64,000 nt of DNA from CALXVA01 sp944392465 (GCA_963931155.1 OZ006978.1:744001-808000), one strand, 5' to 3'; positions 45,453 through 55,876 are shown, counted from the first letter of the stretch. Numbers and translations: made by a program. Notes: generated by a model from the sequence alone, not told the origin.

Positions 45453-46247
45453 CTAAATTATTCTTACTAAATAACCATATATAAATTTCTTTTCTTCCTT
45501 AATTTCTGTTACCTTTATTAACACTTTGCTCATAAAGTGTGGAAAACTATTAAATCTTGCAGGAACCCTTGTAAGAACAGTTACATCTGTATTATCTAAT
45601 TGCACCAAAACTCCAGAATTGTTTTTAGGAAAAGCGATTACTGTACCTGTATATTCTCCACTTACAGATATATACTTTCGTATATTTTTAAATGGGTTTT
45701 CTTCAAATTCTTTAGCAGATAATTCAAATGTATTATTTTCTATATCTATTTTTTTGATTCTTACTTTTAGATAATCTCCCACTTTGTATATATCTTTGCA
45801 ATTTACTATAAATGTATGTTTTAGTTCTTCAGCTTTTATTACAACTTCTTTTCCATACAGATCCACTACTATATGTTTTATTCCCACACCTACAATACGC
45901 ACTCTAACTGTATCATTTATCCTTAGCTTTGGTAATTCTATTTGTGAGCGTAATTTCATCGCATCTATTCTACTACCTATTGCTATATTAGCCACTTCGT
46001 CATACTCTATTATAATAAAGTCTATTTCAGCACCTAGCATTCCTCTTATAATTGATTTACTTTGTTTCTCTTGTACTAAATGAGTAATTGGCACTAAAAC
46101 TTTCACATCTCCATACCATAAAATGGCGCAAGGAATGTATTTTCCTTTGAGCTTATAATATTCGTCCTCTATGCCTGTTATTTTTCCAGTAAGTATTCGT
46201 TTTTCTTCTTTACTTCTCATTATTTCTTTTATATCTAATTTTTCCAA
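45453..46247 (-). CDS. S1-domain RNA-binding protein of the ICE
   Basis: About 264 residues from TTG 46247, chosen because GGAGG lies six bases upstream; the open frame extends 20 codons further into the end of virD4. It has repeated beta-rich modules typical of S1/OB folds: ILTGKITGIEDEYYKLKGKY, NDTVRVRIVGVGIKHIVVD (about 130) and SGEYTGTVIAFPKNNSGVLV (about 195). S1-like proteins are common in Gram-positive ICEs. Possible roles are RNA binding or helping the ribosome on element mRNAs. With bS6 this makes two translation-related proteins on the element. Confidence 0.7.
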   Translation of the reverse strand: MEKLDIKEIMRSKEEKRILTGKITGIEDEYYKLKGKYIPCAILWYGDVKVLVPITHLVQEKQSKSIIRGMLGAEIDFIIIEYDEVANIAIGSRIDAMKLRSQIELPKLRINDTVRVRIVGVGIKHIVVDLYGKEVVIKAEELKHTFIVNCKDIYKVGDYLKVRIKKIDIENNTFELSAKEFEENPFKNIRKYISVSGEYTGTVIAFPKNNSGVLVQLDNTDVTVLTRVPARFNSFPHFMSKVLIKVTEIKEEKKFIYGYLVRII

Positions 46248-46269
46248 TTCTTTCCTCCATATAAAGTAT

Positions 46270-48017
46270 TTAAAAATTATCAAATGTGATTTCTTCAAAT
46301 TCTTCATTTTCCTGTTTTTGCTCTATTTTCTCCTCGGTTACTTTTGGGGTAATTTCTTCCACTTTTTCTTTGCTCCAATTAGGCTTGTAACTATTTACTG
46401 GTATATCTTTTAATTGCTTTGCAAGTTTATGTTCTGTATATATCATTTTATTAAGCATAAGTGGTTTATTTCCACGAATATTCACTAGCAGTTCGTTATA
46501 AGGTATTCGTAATATTTCGTCAGCATTTAAAAGATTTCTTTTTAGTGTAGAAATATTTTTTTGCCCATATTCTAGTTCTCCTTCAATTCCTGCATCTTTT
46601 TTTATGCTTTGACTTTCTACTGTTGATATTCCGATTAAATCGCTAAAATACTGTGCTGTTAATGTATCTGCTGCACCGAAGACATAACCTTAAATCGCAG
46701 TTACCGATTATTTCTTGCCAGGTGTCGAGAGGGTAACGGTTTTTTATTTGTCCTATATTTTGTACTATTGGTATTAGTGCAATGCCTCTGCTACGTACTG
46801 TACTTATTTTTCTGTTGAAATCTGGTATTTCTCCGAATATTAGCAAACTCATCTAAAAAGAAATATACTTCATTCTCACATTTTCCATCTTCTCTACTGT
46901 CAGCATACTTAACAAGTTTTATAAATAAAAAAGTAAAGAACAATGAAACAAGGAAGTCTTTACTAGAATCTACATCGCTACTTATCACATAATATATACA
47001 CGGTTTTTGTGCCGGTAATATTAAGTCAATATCTGTATAATTAGTAAGTTCTTGTAACTCTTTATTCTGAAATGCTTGTAGTCTAGTTCCAAGTCCTGTT
47101 AATACAGATGCCTTAATAGTATCACTTCCTGAAGCATAAATGTTATACGACATACGAGCTGGGCTATCTTGTGGTAACCCTCTAAACATATTATCTAATT
47201 GTGCCACATCTCCTGAAGCTATAATTTTATATATATCAGTTAAAGTATTTTGCTCTAACTTGTTTTCTAAAAAATAAAACTCAAATGCTTTCAATAAGTT
47301 TTCCTCTGCCCTGGGCCAGAAGTCATCTTTTCCTTTTTTCTTTTGCGTTCCTGTTATTATTACATTTGAACTTGTTTGAATATCTGTAACATCTTCATTT
47401 TCACCGTAACGGATTCCACCTATCTGAATGTTCCATATCCTTTAAATTAAATACTTTTACAACATATCCATTTTCTCTAAAAATTGTATTTGTCTTTCGA
47501 TAAATTTCTCCTTTTGCATCTGTTACAATGATAGACTTCTTATATTGCAATAGTTCTAATAAGTTTGTTATAAGAAAACCTATTGTTTTCATACTACCAC
47601 TACTACCAAACACAGCGATATTCTTATTAAAATGGCTATCAAATGGCAATTTTATAATGTCATTATCTTTTTTACCCAATATAATACCTGGCACATCATT
47701 TCTACCAAGTATCTTATCTATTTCATTATCATTAAGCCAGTCTGCTGTACCGATATGTACCGATCTTCTGATTTGAGTTTAATGCCTTTTATTTCCTCTT
47801 TTTTATAAAAGATGATTAACCTTATAGCTATGATAAATAAAACGGTTATAAAGGCAATTATGATGCAAATTATGGAATAATAAAAATTGGTTAAGGTAAT
47901 TTCTTTATTAAAACAATTATTTAAAATTTCTATATAATTATTTACATTTGTATCTATAAAAATATTTATAATTATTAGTATAACTATTGAGGTCCAAAGT
48001 ATAATCTTTTTAGTCAT
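46270..48017 (-). CDS. virD4: VirD4-type coupling ATPase, read through five CGG +1 sites
   Basis: Five fragments in different frames join into one 580-residue T4SS coupling protein if each in-frame CGG is passed with a +1 shift: 47760-47762, 47750-47752, 47404-47406, 46833-46835 and 46676-46678. Results: LKSEDGTYGTADWLNDNEID, WNPLGENEDVTDI, FFLDEFANIGEIPDF and RLCLGAADTLTAQYF. Two membrane helices at the N-terminus, Walker A in FGSSGSMKT, Walker B in YFFLDEFAN. Total length minus five is divisible by three. It would bring the DNA-protein complex to the secretion channel. Straight reading from the first ATG gives only 99 residues. Confidence 0.88.
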
Positions 48018-48918
48018 AAATTTTAATATCTTTATCTATGAAATCAGATAAATCTACAAGTTTATAATTTGCAAGTGGTAATTCTTGTCCTAAGTTTCGT
48101 ATTATGCTTTCCTCGCATATGATATCTGCTTGTTTATTTTGATTTGCTGTTAAAAACACATTAATTCTATTTATTTTTTCTGTATCAATTAAATAAAATG
48201 TTGTAATATATTTATCCTTATTGTTTGTATAGTCGCAAAAATTGTATTCTGAAATATGCACATCTTTATATAATGTTTGTACTACCTTTGGCCAGTTTAT
48301 TTGTTGAATGTATTTTAATTTTTGCAGTTGCTCATCAGTATCTTCACAAATTATTAACGAATTAAAGCCAAATACGAAATTTCTTAATTCTATTCTTTTT
48401 ATGTCATCAATTAAAACTAATATGTTCTTGTGCTGTGTTTCTTTCTGTAGGTCATATATGACAGAATTAATATATTTTTGTGTATGTTCTTTTGATATGT
48501 GGTATGTTAAATAATTTGTACCAAATATCTTTAAAATTCCAATGTACTTCCTAGATGTCTCTGTAAATTTGCTTTTATCTTTCATTTCAATAGATGGTAT
48601 AAAGTCTATGTATTTATCTTTATTATATAATGCTGCTAAATGACTTATAAATTTTAGTCTATCTGTATATTTTTTCTCATATCTTAGTGGAGTCGTTTTC
48701 TGTCCTAATGCTTTCATAAAATACTGACCGTTCTCTGCTAGTACAAGATATTTATTATACTTCCTGATAATATTTTTCTGAATTAGATTTCTTATTCTTT
48801 TTGGATAGTATGTATCATTAAAAAAATACTCTGCATCTTTTATTGCTAAATATTGAAATCGTCCAATAAATTTTACAAGTTCTATTTCATTTTCGTTCTT
48901 TGGAAATATACTTTTAAT
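48010..48918 (-). CDS. Winged-helix, replication-relaxation-like protein
   Basis: The open frame with ATG (48717) encodes 235 residues, but clear coding sequence continues 67 codons upstream (IPKNENEIELVKFIGRFQYL type HTH pattern with RIRNLIQKNI). No ATG/GTG/TTG occurs there; the best start is ATT at 48918, right after AGGTGGTGAGG. Full size is 302 residues. The N-terminal winged helix and general pattern resemble replication-relaxation proteins of plasmids. It may substitute for missing relaxosome functions. Overlaps virD4 by 8 nt. Confidence 0.6.
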   Translation of the reverse strand: MKSIFPKNENEIELVKFIGRFQYLAIKDAEYFFNDTYYPKRIRNLIQKNIIRKYNKYLVLAENGQYFMKALGQKTTPLRYEKKYTDRLKFISHLAALYNKDKYIDFIPSIEMKDKSKFTETSRKYIGILKIFGTNYLTYHISKEHTQKYINSVIYDLQKETQHKNILVLIDDIKRIELRNFVFGFNSLIICEDTDEQLQKLKYIQQINWPKVVQTLYKDVHISEYNFCDYTNNKDKYITTFYLIDTEKINRINVFLTANQNKQADIICEESIIRNLGQELPLANYKLVDLSDFIDKDIKIYD

Positions 48919-49091
48919 TTTTCCTCACCACCTTTTCAAATAGTTTTTCACTCACTGGTACTTGGCTAGGAATGTGATAGCTTACGCTCTCACACACCTA
49001 TCCTACTTAGTCTTTTTTATTCTTTAATATGTCTGTAAGTATTGATTCTACTGAATTTTACTCGCATAAAAAATGTCCTATTTTTTGTTTT
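48919..49091 (-). promoter_or_regulatory. Structured leader with GNRA-capped hairpin
   Basis: 173 non-coding nt between two transfer-operon genes. The minus-strand RNA forms a long hairpin (48964-49003): GG-TAGG-TGTGA-AGC capped by tetraloop GTAA and closed by GCT-TCACA-CCTA-CC. The following sequence leads to AGGTGGTGAGG and an ATT start. A structured element and a rare start codon together suggest translational control of the downstream gene. Confidence 0.5.
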
Positions 49092-49703
49092 CTAAAACTC
49101 TGAAAAAAGGACATTTTGAACTAATATATTTTGCATTAAATTTACTGCATTTTTTTGAGTTGTAATACATACTTCTGTATGCGGAATTTCTGAAAATTCA
49201 CCTTGCACACAATAAAACATTTTTTCTATATTATCATCTTCAATAATATTATTTAATATCAAAGCATCAAAGATCGGCTTTATGTATTTATTGTCTATAT
49301 CCCAACCTTTTATGTTATCAAAAATTCTAATAAATACAAATACCTTATCTTTAAACAAATCATTAAAAGGTTTTGTTGCCTCAGTAATGTTTATGAGTAT
49401 ATTTTTAAATGCGTGTGTTTTTAAAGATTTATAAGATGGCATAGGCTCTGGAATATAAATTTTTAAAGTATTATCCTTGATCTCTGCCTTATATTCATCG
49501 CTAATATTCTTTATTTTTTCTGTGCTATATTCTACTGTTTTGTTGTATATTCTAATTTCATTTAATATGTTATATCTTCTTTTTTCTAAATTTTTCAAAA
49601 ATGCTTCCATTTGTAAATCATTTATCGCTTTATTTAGCCTAATTTTGTGTAAATCATTTTCTAAGTTTATTAATTCTGTATATAATTTATCTGATAAAAT
49701 CAT
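49092..49703 (-). CDS. DUF6100/RusA-like protein
   Basis: 203 residues. N-terminal half is a coiled coil (residues 5-60). The C-terminal half has DIDNKYIKPIFDALILNNII followed by EDDNIEKMFYCVQGEF, very similar to the D-x-DN-x-x-K...DAL...DD metal-binding pattern of RusA-type Holliday-junction nucleases. Possible DNA-junction nuclease or a structural relative (DUF6100 type). The ribosome site is in a hairpin with the conserved GCCC loop. Confidence 0.55.
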   Translation of the reverse strand: MILSDKLYTELINLENDLHKIRLNKAINDLQMEAFLKNLEKRRYNILNEIRIYNKTVEYSTEKIKNISDEYKAEIKDNTLKIYIPEPMPSYKSLKTHAFKNILINITEATKPFNDLFKDKVFVFIRIFDNIKGWDIDNKYIKPIFDALILNNIIEDDNIEKMFYCVQGEFSEIPHTEVCITTQKNAVNLMQNILVQNVLFSEF

Positions 49704-49750
49704 AGATTAGTCCTTTCTTTATAATAGTAAGGGCAAATTTAAAGGAACTA
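49704..49750 (-). promoter_or_regulatory. Ribosome-site hairpin with GCCC loop (copy 1)
   Basis: On the minus strand AGTTCCTTT pairs with the AAAGGACT that contains the ribosome site of the gene starting at 49703. The loop includes TTTGCCC. Similar hairpins stand before three other transfer genes (50041, 57364, 60670). Confidence 0.55.
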
Positions 49751-49754
49751 AGCA

Positions 49755-50033
49755 CTATTCTTCGTCTTCTTGTTTATCATAGGTATCAAAAATTTCTTTT
49801 GTTATTAGATCTCTTACTTCTTGATTTAAAGGGTGGCATAAATCTCTATATGCTCTTTTTTCTCCATTTAATCTTCTTGAAGGCATTGCTACAAACCTTC
49901 CAATTCTTTGGTTTTCTAGTATTCTAATACCTCTTACAATAAAACTATCATTTAAAACGATATTTGCATAACCTAATAATGCACCTCTCTGTTTAATTTT
50001 AAAAATTCTTACTTCTGTAACTTTAATTTCCAT
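49755..50033 (-). CDS. spoVG: SpoVG family regulator
   Basis: 92 residues from ATG 50033 (AGGAGG nine bases upstream; a second ATG at 50039 is possible). KVTEVRIFKIKQRGALLGYA, then FIVRGIRILENQRIGRFVAM and KRAYRDLCHPLNQEVRD match SpoVG along its full length. SpoVG binds nucleic acids and globally tunes gene expression. Copies occur in ICE transfer operons. The upstream hairpin hides its ribosome site. Confidence 0.9.
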   Translation of the reverse strand: MEIKVTEVRIFKIKQRGALLGYANIVLNDSFIVRGIRILENQRIGRFVAMPSRRLNGEKRAYRDLCHPLNQEVRDLITKEIFDTYDKQEDEE

Positions 50034-50040
50034 AAACATA

Positions 50041-50090
50041 TTCCTCCTATAATCTATAATTTTAAATTTTGAAGGGCAAATTATAGGAAT
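50041..50090 (-). promoter_or_regulatory. Ribosome-site hairpin with GCCC loop (copy 2)
   Basis: TCCTATAAT pairs perfectly with ATTATAGGA, which contains part of the SpoVG ribosome site; TTTGCCC lies at the start of the loop. Confidence 0.6.
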
Positions 50091-50102
50091 TACTAACTTA
50101 TT

Positions 50103-52707
50103 TTATCTTCCTGTTCTTGGAAGTGTAGGACATTTTGGTTCTTCTGGTATATGCACAACTGTAGTCCAGTCGCTATTTGCTTCAGCAGTTACACCATGAT
50201 ACACACCAACTGTTTTTGTATGGTTTGTAAATGTGTCATTATCTTTTAATGTATCTAATGACATACACTCCATAGTTGGGCTTGTGCTTTCTCTAAATCC
50301 TGTTTCTACCTTTCCAAAATCAAACATTGTTTCTATAATGTATTCGTCATCTGCTAATTTTACTTTTGTAAAGTCTAATTTGTAATCTTCTTGTGTACTT
50401 AAATCTTCTTTAAATAGTATGTATTCATCTGATTTATTGGTTTTGTAATAAACATCATATTTTAAATCTTGATTCCATGTACCTGTTGTCATTTTCTCCA
50501 AACGAATATAATCTGTTGGTATATAATCAAACCATTTAAAGTTCTCTAGGTAAACATTTGAGTTATTGGTAACATTACTAAATGTATAATTTACTTTTTC
50601 TCCGGTTTTAATCTCTACTGTGCCTTCTTTATCTACATCTACAGTAATGTCTACAGGCTCATTATCTATTGTTACAGGTACTGTTTCTCCATCGTTTACT
50701 ATTTCAAATTCATAAGTATTTTCATTCAATAGATAATAGATAGATCCTGTGCTTAGTTCCTTTAGATAATATCTGTCTTTGTAAATCTCTTGACTAATGG
50801 CTTTTCCGATTCTCGTCTGTTACAAGTGTTTCTACAAGATTATCATTTTTATCATATAGTCCAAACTCTGCACCTTCTAATACTTTTGTATTATCTTTTG
50901 AATCTACTTTTGTAATTTCTACTTTACCTTTGATTCTTTCGTTTTCTACTATTACCTCAGTTGTTTCATTTGCTTTTAATTCTATAGTTATAGGCTCATC
51001 ATTTAAAACATAATTTTCTAATGTCTTTACTTCTCTTAATGTTAATTTTTTAAAATCTCTAACGGGATATTTTTGTGTTAAAGCTTCGCCATTTTCATCT
51101 GTTACAATTTTTTCTAATACATTTTCGTTTTCATCTAGTACTTCAAATTCAACCCCTGGAATTCTAATTTTGTTATCTTCTTCATCAACCTTTATTACTT
51201 TTACTTGTCCTTTTTGCAATTCGTTTTCAACTATTGCTTCTGTATCTGTATTCCATTCAACTTTAACATTGGTATCTTCAGCTAAGTTGTACCATTTTCC
51301 TGTGTTCTTTTCAAACAGTTTGTATTCACCGTGTCCTTATATTCTCTATAAAAATTTCACCGTCTACATTGGTTGTATATGTACCAATAATTTTATCTAG
51401 TTCTACACTATATAAGTCAAACGCTACATTACCTAACCTTATTTCATGATTATCTTTATCGACTTTAACAATTTTTAAATTACCTTTTTTGTGCTCATTT
51501 GTTAATTCTTTCGTAATAGTTACATCGTAGCCAACTTCAATTTTATGCTCTGTTGTATCTATAATGTAGTCTTCATTAGTTGAAGTCTCCACCAATATAT
51601 ATGTATTAGGTTTTAAATTAGAAAATGTGGCAATTCCGTTTGCTATTTGTTGTAGCATTTTGCACAACTGTTCCATCCATTTCCTTTAGTTGAAATGTTA
51701 CACCTGCAATCGGCTCTTTTGTATCTTCATCAGTTTTTTCTACTTTTATTATTGATTTAGCTGTTGTTAAGTTAAATGTAGTTCTAGCACTTGCTATTTC
51801 GTAAGGATCAGCTGCTATAATGTAATCTTGAAAGTCATCGTTATATGCTTCAGCATAAAATGCGCCACAAGTTTCCACTTGCACATTTGTTAGATAAACT
51901 AATCCTTCTATATCTCCTGTTATGTTAGCTCTTGGAATTTTTACTTTTAATGTACTTCCATTTTTCTCATAAGTAGTTCCACTTGGGAATTTAGAAAGTG
52001 TTACATCATAACTTCCTAATGCTTTATTTGAGCTTATTTTAAAGTTTTGTACTTCATAATTTCCTTCTGTGTAAGTATCTCCACTTTTGTTTATTGATAC
52101 TTTTGCAACCTCATATTTTTCATTTGAATTTAAACATTTATTATATAGTTTTTCTGCCTCATCTAGTACTTTTTGACCTCTCCTCTGAACATCCTTTAAT
52201 GTTAGTCCTGCTTCAACATCAGAGCTTGCAATTCTACTAGGAATTGTGTATGTTTCTTTTGGACTTTTTTCATTGACTAGACAATGTACCACCGTTTTTG
52301 TAACGAAATACCAGTCATCATCACATTCAACTGATGTATCTCTCCAGTCAACACCAATATATCCATAGTATAGGCATCTCCACAATACATCACTTTGTAA
52401 TTTTTCTTTTACATATGAATCATAGCCTCCAAAATCACTAGCGCCAGAGCCTACTCCGTGGTTTGTCCGGTTCAACGCAGAAAGCATATAGCTTTTGGTT
52501 TGTGTCTGGATCACGATAATATACTTTTATAACTAATTTCAATGCACCAGTCTCTTTAATTTCCAAAAGTCCCGGTAATTCTTTCTCGCCATAAAGATGA
52601 CTGGTATCTCCAATATCAATAGCTGCAAATACTGGAACGGTCGCGTTTAATAATAAAAAAAATACCATTAGTATTGGTATTGCTTTTTTGCTTATTTTTT
52701 TAATCAT
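50103..52707 (-). CDS. SpaA-like surface adhesin, read through four CGG +1 sites
   Basis: Five fragments join into an 866-residue secreted protein if in-frame CGG at 52456-52458, 51636-51638, 51329-51331 and 50806-50808 are each passed by +1: VEPDKPGVGSGASDFGGY, NATTNSKGIATFSNL, NIRTRTGEYKLFEKNT (via RTG) and TDENGKAISQEIYKD. Signal peptide at residues 1-30 (LMVFFLLLNATVPVFA), a thioester-type N-terminal region (YAFCVEP), then repeated prealbumin-like SpaA domains (GVTFQLKEMDG, DVEFEVLD, GAEFGLYD). The end is LPRTGR with no hydrophobic tail. Length minus four is divisible by three. It likely mediates contact with recipient cells. Confidence 0.85.
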
Positions 52708-52761
52708 ATTTTTTACCTCCTAAAAAAAGAAGCCCTATAGGCCTCTTTAAAATTTTATTTT

Positions 52762-53580
52762 TTAAATAACTTCTTGATACAAGTAAATTTTTGTATCATA
52801 TAAGTAATAGTCTGTACCTCTGCTGTTGTATCTATAATAGTTTTCTACATATACACTTACTTTACAACCTGCTAGAGCTACACCATTTAATTTAGAATTA
52901 GAACTATACGATATCCAATAATTAGTTGGTTTTGTTGTGCAAGCAACTGCATATCCTCCTAATTCTTCGTACATTTCGTCTTTTTTCATTTGCTCATTTA
53001 TGTAGTTTACTGCTTCTTGTGTTTTTTGCTTGTTATACTCCGAAAAGAAAGTATTTGCAAGTTTTTCGTTTTCTGTGTTTGTTTCTTCTTTTTCCTCAGT
53101 TTCTGTATCTTCATTTTCTTTTGTATCTTCTGTCTTTTCTGTATTAGTTGGTTTGCTTTCTTCCTTTTTTTGTTCTTCTTTCGTGCTTGAACTACTATTA
53201 TTCTTATTGCTTACACTTGTATTTACATTATTATCATTGTTTTTGCTATTAGTTTTATTAGTACTACTGCTCGAATCTTTTTGACTTGTAGTAGTTTTAT
53301 TGTCAGTTTTTTCTGTAGTATTTGATTCTTTTGTATCTGTATTGTTTTCTTCTATTGTTTCATTTTCTACATCATTTGTTTTATTTTCAATAGTCTCATT
53401 TGTTGTCATTTCCATTACATTTGCAATAGTATTAATATTTCTGCCATTATCATTATCTGCTAATGTATTTATTGATGCTGTTTCTATATGAGAATTATTA
53501 AAAACGATTTTTATTAAACAGCAAGTAATTATAACTACTAATAGTACAATAACTACTATTAAAATTTTTTTCTTATTCAT
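52762..53580 (-). CDS. Membrane-anchored low-complexity surface protein
   Basis: 272 residues. N-terminal membrane helix (ILIVVIVLLVVIITCCLIKI) followed by about 120 residues rich in Asn, Thr, Ser, Lys and Glu (a flexible stalk), then a folded C-terminal domain of about 85 residues (EELGGYAVACTTKPTNYWIS, then RYNSRGTDYYLYDTKIYLYQ). Not recognised. Next to SpaA and sortase, so probably part of the mating surface. Confidence 0.55.
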   Translation of the reverse strand: MNKKKILIVVIVLLVVIITCCLIKIVFNNSHIETASINTLADNDNGRNINTIANVMEMTTNETIENKTNDVENETIEENNTDTKESNTTEKTDNKTTTSQKDSSSSTNKTNSKNNDNNVNTSVSNKNNSSSSTKEEQKKEESKPTNTEKTEDTKENEDTETEEKEETNTENEKLANTFFSEYNKQKTQEAVNYINEQMKKDEMYEELGGYAVACTTKPTNYWISYSSNSKLNGVALAGCKVSVYVENYYRYNSRGTDYYLYDTKIYLYQEVI

Positions 53581-53652
53581 TTGAACATCACCTCTTTATT
53601 TTAAGAATAACATCATTTTTATAAAAAGGGAATGCTCAACAGAAAAAAATTT

Positions 53653-54261
53653 TTAAATATTTTCTATTGCTTGTACGCACAATCTTAATTCTGGTCTATT
53701 TCTAACGCAGGTTATTATAGTAATTCTGTTATCTTCTGTATCCTCTAACATAGACCAGTCCGTTTCTTGTATCTGTTTTATTGTTGTTATCTTGTATTCT
53801 TTATTTCCTAACGCAGAAGAATATTTAATAATATCTCCCTCTTGCACATTTTTTAAATTTGCTAAAAATCTATATGTATTGTGTCCAGCTAAACAAACAT
53901 TGCCTTCTAAAATATTGCTATGTTCAAAAAGTCCAATTCCTTGTGCCAGAGCTGCTTGATCTGTTCCTTCCACAACAATGTCTTTAAAGTTTATGGATGG
54001 TATTTCTAAAGTACCTATTGCATTTAAGTATTTATCTTCATCTGTTTCAGATTCTACAGGAGTTCCAACTGTATTATTAAAATCTGTTATTATTTCATTT
54101 CTGTTACTATCGTTATAAATGTCATATACAGAATTGATATTATCTTGTATCTTCTTATATTCAATGTACTTAAATATTCCAAAAACAGATAAGCCTAGTA
54201 TGATTAGAGCGCTACAGCTGATGATTACTATCTTTAAGACTTTTTTTGTGCTTTTTTTCAA
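53653..54261 (-). CDS. srtD: Class D-like sortase
   Basis: 202 residues: N-terminal anchor (IVIISCSALIILGLSVFGIF), then a sortase domain with catalytic His in VCLAGHNTYRF (about residue 125), Cys in IITCVRNRPE (about residue 185) and the following Arg. It would join LPxTG-type proteins to the wall or to each other; the SpaA-like protein encoded nearby ends in LPRTG. No CGG codon. Confidence 0.85.
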   Translation of the reverse strand: MKKSTKKVLKIVIISCSALIILGLSVFGIFKYIEYKKIQDNINSVYDIYNDSNRNEIITDFNNTVGTPVESETDEDKYLNAIGTLEIPSINFKDIVVEGTDQAALAQGIGLFEHSNILEGNVCLAGHNTYRFLANLKNVQEGDIIKYSSALGNKEYKITTIKQIQETDWSMLEDTEDNRITIITCVRNRPELRLCVQAIENI

Positions 54262-54294
54262 CTTTAAATCCTCCTTTCTAACAAAATAAAAAAA

Positions 54295-54669
54295 CTAGAT
54301 ATTTTCTAGTTCCATTATGTCTTTAATATATTTAGCAATATCAGAGAATGCAGAAGGTGTATCTATTTTTTTGCATATATCTTCTAGTGTAAATGGGTCG
54401 AATATAATGTCATAAATTCCTAGTAATAATGCGTCTCTTAGCTCTTTTTGCTCTGCATTTTCTAATAGTAAAATCACTCTTATATTTTTATCTCTTACCT
54501 TAAACATAAAATCCTTGAAATTGTACTTATTATTTTGTACTGATACTATTAGGGTATCAGCTTCTTTTTCTTCTAAAATATAGTCAGCATAATATACAAT
54601 TCTGCTATCTTTTATTTTTCTGCTTATGTCTTTATTTAATTGCTCATTATCCGTAAAAATTAATATCAA
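54295..54669 (-). CDS. Receiver-like hypothetical protein
   Basis: 124 residues with a Rossmann-like alternation (MILIFTDNEQLNKDISRKIK, then ADTLIVSVQNNKYNFKDFMF and NIRVILLLENAEQKELRDAL). It resembles the pseudo-receiver domain of TadZ/CpaE-like proteins; phosphorylation residues are not complete. Begins 3 nt after the M23 stop codon, so coupled to it. Confidence 0.5.
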   Translation of the reverse strand: MILIFTDNEQLNKDISRKIKDSRIVYYADYILEEKEADTLIVSVQNNKYNFKDFMFKVRDKNIRVILLLENAEQKELRDALLLGIYDIIFDPFTLEDICKKIDTPSAFSDIAKYIKDIMELENI

Positions 54670-54671
54670 AT

Positions 54672-55876
54672 TTAATCACTCCTCTCAAAATATTGCATTG
54701 GATCCACCGTTTCTCCATTTATCATAACCTCAAAATGTGCGTGCGGTCCTGTAGAATTTCCAGTACTTCCGAACTGTAAGTACTGGCTGTCCTTTGGTTA
54801 CTCTATCATTGGCTTTTACTAAAATGTTTGTCCCATGTGCATATAAAGTAGTAACACCATTTCCGGTGGTCTATTATTACGCAGTTTCCGTATCCACCGA
54901 TTATAACAAGCTTTAGTAACTATTCCATCAGCCATTGCCACAAAATTACTTCCGTACCGGTGCACCAACATCTGTACCGCTATGTAATTTATATTCTCCG
55001 GCTTATTGGGTGAACTCTGTAACCATATTCAGAAGTAACATTTGTGTAGCCAGGAATTGGCCAAGTAAACATATCATTGCTAATTAAAATAGTATAAGCA
55101 TTGTTAATCGTATCATCATAGTAACCACTTGATGAATTGATAACTAAATCTACACACATATCAATATCTTCATTGTCTAAATTCATACTCGTTTTTAGAT
55201 AATCTTTTAATCTTTCATATTGTTCTCCTTGTAATGTTTCTGTTTTATACTTTTTCTTTGTAATTCTAGTGTTACCATCATCAGAAATAGCGGTAACTGT
55301 CTCATACTCATATGTATAATGACCAATAATTGTATCACTTTCAACCAAAATATATTGAGTTTGTGCTTTATCTTTGTTCTCTTTCCAAGTTACTTTATCA
55401 CCTTTAGTTTGCTTTTCTTCCGTTTTAATAGTATCTTTTTCATATTTAAAAGTGGACTTAAAATTTTCTCCTATTTCATCTAATAAACTTTGGTTAATTT
55501 CTTTCTCATTGTTTAAATTTTCTAATGTCATAAGTGTAGATAAATGAGACCATTCTATCATTTTATTGTTTTCTAGATTATTTACATCTAAAAGCTCATT
55601 TTTCTTTTCTTTATCCACATAATTATCACAAGTATTTAAGTATTCAGCTTTTTCAATACACATAGTTTTGATATCTAACTCTGCTGAAGATAATTCGCTG
55701 TCATCTGCTTGTGCAGAACTAGCAAATAAACTGTCTAATAACCATGATACTAATAAAAGTACAATTAAAACTAATGCAATATATGGAATCAATGGTTTAA
55801 GTATCATCATTATTACTTTTTTTATTTTCTTTTTTATTTCTTTTTTTGCTTTATCCTTTATGCTCATTTTCCTCAC
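54672..55876 (-). CDS. M23-family wall hydrolase of the transfer system, five CGG +1 sites
   Basis: The straight frame stops at residue 295 (HPISRRI). Passing in-frame CGG codons by +1 at 54998-55000, 54952-54954, 54897-54899, 54863-54865 and 54769-54771 yields a 399-residue protein. Its end is a complete M23 peptidase: HPISGEYKLHSGTDVGAPVG, MADGIVTKACYNGGYGNCVI, IDHGNGVTTLYAHGTN, PVLTVGSTGNSTGPHAHFEV. The zinc ligands (H..GTD and HAHF) lie after the first shift. N-terminus: membrane anchor (LIPYIALVLIVLLLVSWLLD) and helical middle. Length minus five is divisible by three. It opens peptidoglycan for the conjugation channel. Confidence 0.88.

Noticed and set aside
52926..53491. Several plus-strand hydrophobic open frames opposite the Thr/Ser/Lys-rich surface protein
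   Set aside because: Antisense of a low-complexity coding region gives long Ser/Phe/Leu frames; no ribosome sites and the minus-strand protein has a clear anchor and folded domain.
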